64,000 nt of DNA, taken from Nemophila menziesii (taxonomy: Eukaryota > Streptophyta > Magnoliopsida > Boraginales > Hydrophyllaceae). The stretch covers positions 46,186,233 through 46,250,232 of the forward strand of contig JARWIR010000002.1 in the NCBI GenBank assembly GCA_029959085.1, read 5' to 3'. The notes below the pieces were generated by a model. It saw only the letters and a list, made by a program, of their open reading frames with translations, searched no databases and had not been told where the DNA came from. A program made the translations under genes and the position numbers. This document shows, in pieces, positions 57,150-64,000 of this stretch (position 1 is its first letter; every line of letters starts with the position of its first letter).

Positions 57150-57979
57150 CTAAACCTCTCATTACTATAGTTGTGGATACTAAAGCCACTTATTAAGTAC
57201 ATGACCGAGAAAAAGTCCATCAGAATTGATGTGATTGTCTTTCGGGGGAATTGGATCCTAAAAAGTAGAAACGATATATCTATTCAAATTTTTCCAGCGA
57301 GTAAACAAGTTATTAATGTACATATATCTATAAGATCATATAGCCCTTGTATTTTATATGCAGTATATGTAAATCCATTGACGTGGATACTATGGAACGC
57401 TATAGAGACAAATTAGTAACATACATGTACTGTGAATTATGACTTGAGATTTAATCAGATTAATTTCATTGAGGACAAGACGTGAGGTACTCCAGAAGCA
57501 GATAGACACATGAGAAAATTTGAGAGATAGAGAAAACTTTAATGTTTTGGTGAAGATTGACATAGAGTGAGTCGTGGAACTTAGGGATGAAATAAATGAA
57601 GCAACATGATAAAGCCTACGGAAATGACAGTTGGTGAGATACGTTTCAAGACATAAAGGTTCATCAACTCCCCACACTCATTTACGCCACCTTCGGATTA
57701 TTATCAAGATTGCTCCTCTACCATTTAACAATAGCAAACGACATCAAATCTGTTTAAAAGTAGCTTGGTATCCGACGAAGGATTCCGAGATTTTGTACGG
57801 AGCAAATGGGAGGAGTACACTTGGGGAATATTTAGAGAAAATGAGACGGAATTTATTGGCTTGGAAACATGATAATTTTGGGTATATATTCCACAAGAAA
57901 AAAACCATTGACCCATATGGTAGGGATCCAAAATATATCACTAATTTTAGACAACAACTCCCTAGTGAAATTGGAGGCT
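57150..57979 (+). pseudogene. LINE4 endonuclease pseudogene
   Basis: Blocks: VVVDTKAT (about 57165, catalytic Glu to Asp), SIRIDVIVFRGNWILKSRND (SGG-like block, about 57213-57270), QVINVHI and ILYAVYVNP followed in frame by LTWILWNAIE (57310-57410), a stop-ridden middle, and the open frame 57631-57981 with KVAWYPTKDSEIL, LEKMRRNLLAWKHDNFGYIF. The order and spacing of the blocks fit the APE-like nuclease of plant L1 ORF2. Confidence 0.75.
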
Positions 57980-59160
57980 AGGCGAAGTAAGGAATATGAG
58001 AGTTTTCTCGAGTAAGAGGAAAAGCGCTAGTGCCAGTGAGCGCAATCATGTTGGATTCATTTAGGAGACAAAAATACCAGATTTTATCATTTGACCATGT
58101 TAGTCCAAAAAGACAAGGCGGGGCGGCCGCAGATCAAGAACAACAATAATGAATGGCTTTCGGACGAAGAAAATCAGAGAACATAGGTGAAGGAATTTTT
58201 TAGCACATTTTCTCGCTAGATGACACCACATTATTGTTATTTTCACGTCTTAATATGCCTACTTTAAAATCGGTTTACATCCTGATTTTATGTGGAGGGT
58301 TACAAGTGAATTATTCGAGTAGCGATATTCCACATGAAACCCCACAAGGAATTGTGATGGGACAAAATGACAATAGGGTTGTATCATAAGTGTTGGGAGA
58401 TGGTCGGTCCTTAAATTTGTGATATGCCAAGACAGGCATTACATTATTGATTTTTTCCCGAGAGCGGTCATGGGCACATCCATACACTTATCTTGTAGGT
58501 AGAAAGTCCAGAGTTCATCACATAATTTTGACCAATTAGCCTTATTAATATGTGTTACAAGAGTTGTATAAAAGTATTGGATAATCAACTTCGTCCAATG
58601 CTAGCATAACTGATAGGCCTATATAATAGAAGTTTTCTTCCAAATTTCCGGCGATCGACAACATCGTGCTAGTTAGTGAATCAGGTTATGTTATGAGGAA
58701 CAAACAGGTCAGAATATACCAGTTAGTGTTATTGAAGTAAATGTGACTGATTTGAGTAAATTACTATGTTTAAGTGAGGTGCTGAATTTGTAAGCATAAA
58801 CTTGGTTGAATAACAAGTAATAATAATTAGAGAAAAGATAAACTTTAGTAATGGTTTAGTTCAAGATTGTCTTGTGATAACATGCCGATCCTTTGATTAC
58901 AATGATTATACATATATATAGACACTACTAAGACCACATTTACTCCCATGATCTCTTGCATGGTTGCAACGTTTCGATAAGTACTCTTTTGATTCTTGAG
59001 GAGCATGCTTCTGGATTATGGTCACATCTGAAACCGATAATGGTCACGTCATTTAACCGTGGATCACGAGATGGCTGATTATTATAAGGATCGTGGCTTG
59101 GTATTTCCTACTCCTTGAGTAGACCGAATATACTCCACAAAATCTTCTTATTAATACTTG
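57980..59160 (+). pseudogene. LINE4 linker and reverse transcriptase remnant
   Basis: Linker codons at about 57985-58180, then the P.KAPGPDGM-like region degenerate as IPHETPQGI (58327), the FYQKCWE block read as GLYHKCWEMVGP at about 58378, the segment for 'frPIsLcnv.yKiisk' (about 58505-58600, deleted in LINE0) and IDNIVLVSESGYVMRN at about 58656. HEMADYYKDRGLV at about 59065 stands for the FADD box. Non-functional. Confidence 0.62.
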
Positions 59161-62100
59161 TCCTTCATAATTATTGAGGTATTGTATGGATGATTTTTCA
59201 CGAGCTACCCCTTTACTTGCACCTGAGGTCTAGCTGACATTTTCTCCCTATAAACTACCAATTTAATTTTGTAATTTCCTTCATGGAGATACTAAAATTT
59301 TATGGTTCATGTCTAGATTAATTTTTCATCTCGTCTGTCCACTGAAAAAGACGATTATTTGAGATTCCTTAACTCACGTGGAAGTTTCCATATCTAGATT
59401 ATTCGATAATTCTTCTATACATGACTCGATCCTTTATTTCCACTTTGTTTATAGTTTGAAATACTGATTTACATTCACTTACTGCGAAAACTGTTCCAAA
59501 ATCAAAACATCTCAACGAGAAAAATTCCGCTTCGGGTAGCTTGGATACCTTTGTTTTTATTCGCGTTTCTCATTTTCTGTAACATGGATAGAGCAACTTG
59601 ACAAGAATTATACATAAATTTATTAATGAGGTGTCTCCGACGTAACATGAGTGTATTCCAAAGGGGATGTGACATGATTATATCCTTGATGCGCCATTTG
59701 GATAAATCGAGAGGAGCTCCATCACCCAAGAACTTTATGGAGGTTATTTTACCTCTTTGCAAGAGGATTGCATCTCCCTTATTGTTTATTTTCCTTGAGA
59801 GGGAAGAGAGCAAAGAGGATGTTTCACTAACCATCTGACAAGATCACTAGTTGCGTCAAGATCATCTCCCGCCGCTTCATCTTAAAATCACATGTCTCCT
59901 TCATTGATATCTTCATTTCTTTCTCTACCTCATACTACATTAGAGAATACTTCTTTAGGGGTGTATTTGGTTCGAGATTTCATAAAAGGTATTGAATTGT
60001 TCTTTTCTATCTCACATTCTTTCTTTATACATTTCTTCAATAATTTTATGTTTTTAGTTGTCGGTCTATTCGACCCTCGTGTCCCTAGTAGAGATTGTGG
60101 TTTCCAAATTGGAAGGCATGGTGGATGGTGTCGTCCCTCGAGGTGTGATTAATAAACCAACATTCGAGTTAGCTACTACACTTAAGTGTACGGGTTGTTA
60201 ACAAGTAATAAATAGGTAAGGAAGGAGGTGTATCGTTCTCCACAAATACTATAAGGTCAATTTATTTGTGTTTTATGGAAGTGTAGCGGACCCGAGTTGA
60301 ATTTACAAAAGATAAATGGATATTTGTTTGTTTTTGTGAGACTGAGGGACTAAAAATCAATAATAATAATAATATTAATAATAATAATAATAATAATATT
60401 AATAATAACAATTAAAATGAAAAGAACGATAATGTAAGTAAAGGGGATGGATTGCAAATATATTAAGAACATGAGATGAGAATATAGCGAGGGAATACGC
60501 AAGTAATCACCGCTTGTTCTGGTTGTCCACTTTATTACTTTAAGGGAGAATTTAGTTCTACGCAATAGTTGGGATTCAATTCTCTCTCTAAATCCTTTAT
60601 GGGTTGATAGGAAGCTACCAAACACCACTAGATACCTTTTATGAGCTTACCTTACAAGTGATGGTAGACGCCTAAGGTTCTTACCTTAACGACTATGTGG
60701 TTACTCATGACCTCCCGGTTAACTAATGAACACTAGACTCTTATGTGTTGTTTTGCGTAACCGAACCTCTTTTTAGGGAAAAAGTCATAATTACTAAGGT
60801 CGAATCACTATTTGTCTAGAGTAGGGTCTGAAAATTTAATGGTCTAACATATAACCAAAACATAAAAACAAAATTCATTTCAATATATCAATCTCAAAAT
60901 GCAAAATATTGTAGTACTCGAAAGTTAGTTTCATTTATTAAGCATTATCAAGCTTTGAGATAATTTGTTCATAGTAAAAATAGTAAAAAAATGTATGAAA
61001 TTGCTAAAATCCTGTTTTAAATAAAAATAATAAGGTTTATTCGAGGAATCGATAATAAACAGTGAAGGTTAGAGGTGGAATGGTGCCGAAAATGGCCTAT
61101 TCTTCCTTTAGCTCCAAGCGTGTCAAATTACATATATTAAATTCCCCAAAAAAATTTTAGGAAGTGTGGGCCCTATTTAAGTGGCTAAAATCAACCAAAA
61201 AATGTTTTCACCAAACATAGATAGGTTCGAGGCACCGTGGAAGCAATATCATTAAATTTTTCATCTTAACTCTGAATTGTGAACCGTCAACTCTCACATG
61301 CTCCTAACTTAAAGTTCAATCATAAGCCCAAGGGCGTGCTCAGAATCCTAGCTTAACGCGTGTGGTGACTCCATTAAGTCGACTTCAAAGTTTTGTAGGT
61401 AAATGCTTGTGATCTTTCATGGTGGTTTTTTTATCTTTTCACTACTTGACTTGGGGGGTTGCCTTGACTTCTTGACTTATATGCATCATCAAGGGGTCTT
61501 TTATAAACCATGAACCTAAGAGGTTCACTTTTAGCACACAATTAATGCACAAAATCTCTACTAGTTACAAAATATTCAAAAGTAGATAAGAAATAAAAAT
61601 ATATCAAATATTAGGGAATAATCCCCAAATAGATCCAAAAACCCCCTAAGAAGCTGTCTCGTGGTGCAATTAATCTATCACAAAACGTGATTCATCAAGA
61701 CCCTGAAATCAAAGATTTGGCGTTCAACAAAATAAAAACTAAAATAGGGGCCTAAGGCCAACTAATCATCGAAGTATAAGGCATAGAGAACGATCCTAAA
61801 AAATACCTAAACATGTCTCATGAAATAATGCCTAAGAATTAATCTACAAATATATAAATCATACAGATAATCAACACAATAATATTATCAGGTACAATTA
61901 GTTTGACAATGCAAGAAGAGATCATTTTTACTTATCTCAAAACGGTGGACATAGGTTGTTCTCAGTCCTTTCACGTGGTCTAATGGTCAACTCAACTACT
62001 CCCAATCTGTTCAATCGTTACTAAACAATATAACTATCAATCATGAGGTCTTAAGATGTAGCGTAGGCTTAAGGTAGGGTGTGGTCTATTTGGGTAATTA

Positions 62101-64000
62101 TGAGTGGGTTGTTGACCCTCTCCTCACTATCCATCAACTAATCGTCCTAGAGCTTGATTTTATGCTCATAATCATGCTCACTAAACGTACCTAATGCCAA
62201 ATCAAAGCATCCCCAAGTTCCAAACCAATCATGAATGTACTATACAAGTTTTTTTATTGTTTTCATATATTTTTCTTTCCTTTTTCGTAAGTCAAACACG
62301 ATTTTTTTTATGAGTACTCGTGTTAAATTATTTTCTTTTAATTCTCTATTTCTTTGTATTTTATTTTCTTTTCAAATCTTTTTTCTTACTAATCTGGTAA
62401 GTATTACAAATAAGCGCATAATGATAAATCACAAAATAAATATCTAACCTTCCAATGTATCTCATGATCATGTACCCATCACCCAAAACTCGAGCTCGAA
62501 AACAACTATTCCTAAACATGTGACTCGATGGCGGGTCATATGGTTGAGTCCTAAAACTAAAGGGTAAAGTCTTATAATGCAGCTATCACAGAAAAGGATA
62601 AAAGGTTAGAACGAGGCTAAGAAGAATATATCAATTAAATTCGGTTAGCAAGCTAGAAGTAAACAAAGGGATAATAAAGAAACACCTCAATCATTTTTCT
62701 AATTGTATGGTCTCGTTATTCTTTTGCTTTTAATGCATATGTTAATTGGTTTTTCGACTAGGTTGAACCTCACATTCAAACACCTCTCATCCCCACATCG
62801 TTTAAACTTATCTTCTTATCATTCATTACTAATTAGTTCTATCTACAATTACGTGTTTTCATATTTGTACTTTATTTACATCATAAACAATTCACAATGA
62901 CTACTTCTTATCTATCATTAACTTGTATAAAGCATGTTTTTCAGGTTTGTTTTCTAAGTCCCACAACTATTTATTATACGATTTTTTTTTTTGTATTTTT
63001 CATTTTCTTAATGACAATAAGAAAATTAACTAATTAAGAAAGCAATAACCAAAAATATATTTAACTGAGTTAACTAATTTTGTGGTTGTTTTCTTGTTAT
63101 ATATATATATTAGAAATACCTTGTATCTAAAGATATGGCAATATATACACTTTTTTATTTTAATAGAATCCAGTAATTACAAATGTATTTTATTTGTGAA
63201 AATAGAAAAAAGAAAATGTGTACATTGTACAAGCTACCTTCCAATTTTGTTGGTTTCAAAGGAGACATCCGTGATGGGTGGTAGTATTTAACATATTAAT
63301 AAGAAAACAAATTATTTCAACATTTAAAGGTTTGGTTTTATTTTTTAATATGTCTCGGGTATGTTAAAACTTACCAAACAGGTAAGTTAAATGGAATTTA
63401 ACTTGTAGTGCAGACTAACTAAAGATTTTGTATGTCAAACATAATTTAACTGGTAAGAAAATAATTATTCGGGTATGTTAGAATTTCATATACTAAACAG
63501 GTATATAACTATGATTTAGGGACCATTTCGCAAATATTTAAACTATCTGATAATATTCAACAAAACATTATGTTGAGTATGAGCATAGGTTGTATTAAGA
63601 AATGCGTCAACATCTCTTCTATCTTCATCTAAAGCAGGATGACCTAGAAAATTCGAGATAGATCCTGTAATATAAACATTATAATCAAATTACAGGGAAA
63701 TAAAGTGAAAAAATTAAAAATTAACTTCAATATGTTGTGTTAACGTTGTTATAAAAATAGAGGTTGTAACAAACGTAATAAACATATAATCAGAAAAACA
63801 CCAAAACAAAAATAAAATTTCTCCACCTATAATCCAAAAAAGTTACAAGAGAGCTAGAATGCAAAATGCTACCTAAAAACTATGTTTGAGCTGAGGATAG
63901 TATATGATAGCTACATGTGTTCTATATAACAGAGTTGTAAATCAGATATCTAAATTGGCCTTGAAAGAATGGTAATTCATAGTTCAGTGTTATGTCCTTG
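59161..64000. repeat. Non-coding LINE-adjacent tail, copy 2
   Basis: Duplicate of 5376-10194, colinear to the last base of the window, so its real end lies outside. No gene recognised. It contains a shorter AAT microsatellite (60359-60412). Short frames such as 59502-59834 (minus) and 62235-62447 are AT-rich chance openings. Confidence 0.75.
60359..60412. repeat. (AAT)n microsatellite, about 54 bp
   Basis: Counterpart of 6549-6632 in the other tail copy, about 30 bp shorter. Confidence 0.9.

Larger units (their letters stand above)
55665..59160 (+). mobile_element. LINE4, most complete degenerate LINE copy
   Basis: Closest to LINE0 but without its two deletions, so it shows the full spacing of ORF1 (55960-56706), endonuclease (57150-57979) and linker plus RT (57980-59160). 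Orientation and order match LINE3. It shares the ETK to DTK change with LINE0. The element loses recognisable RT sequence soon after the catalytic box at about 59160. Confidence 0.82.

Noticed and set aside
1..64000. CRISPR arrays, rRNA genes, bacterial operons or organellar insertions
   Set aside because: No regularly spaced short repeats with unique spacers, no rRNA-like sequence, no ribosome-binding-site/operon organisation, and no recognisable plastid or mitochondrial genes.

Overview
This is AT-rich nuclear DNA of a flowering plant. The evidence is a non-LTR retrotransposon of the plant L1 type (DUF4283-like ORF1 followed by an endonuclease/reverse transcriptase ORF2), an Athila-type Ty3/gypsy LTR element primed by plant tRNA-Asp, a tRNA-derived SINE, and exon-sized fragments of two plant genes: an SDE3-type RNA helicase and an Obg-like ATPase. 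I see no intact host gene. Nearly every recognisable coding stretch is a decayed transposon or a captured gene fragment with stops and frameshifts. The species cannot be named from the sequence.

Layout. 1-1993: tail of one LINE copy (1-291) interrupted by a 1702-bp Athila-type LTR (292-1993). 1994-2043: a short fold-back filler. 2044-5375: a decayed LINE (LINE0), then a non-coding tail (5376-10194) that recurs at 59161-64000. 10195-18129: a stretch unique in the window, with an Obg-like ATPase exon fragment, a candidate hAT-like non-autonomous element and several local repeats. 18130-57014: an array of old and young duplications built from two modules: 'P', an AT-rich non-coding segment of about 4-5.5 kb, and 'LINE', a degenerate ORF1-EN-RT element. 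The order is P0 (18130-23640), P1 (23730-28261), LINE1 (28262-36700, split by the LTR element), P2 (36701-42091), LINE2 (42092-43443, cut off after ORF1), P3 (43444-47336), LINE3 (47337-50010), P4 (50011-55664), LINE4 (55665-59160).

The array contains a head-to-tail duplication of about 13 kb. Unit 1 runs 24552-43443 and is inflated by the 5.7-kb LTR element; unit 2 starts at 43444. The junction carries a 6-bp microhomology. The LTR element sits one codon before the catalytic Glu of the LINE endonuclease ETK motif and has a clear 5-bp target duplication. The paralogous LINE3 keeps the empty site, so the insertion came after the 13-kb duplication. The first 1987 bases of the window are almost identical to 28734-30720, including flank and LTR, which marks a later copying event.

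No working operon, defence system or expressed gene set is apparent. The most interesting items are the dated series of nested duplications, the LTR insertion into the endonuclease motif with its empty site, the LTR/fold-back junction at 1993-2043 that resembles a two-LTR join, the recombinant 3' LTR, and the duplicated pseudogene of an SDE3-type RNA-silencing helicase embedded in this transposon array. Identity statements come from reading by eye and are approximate.
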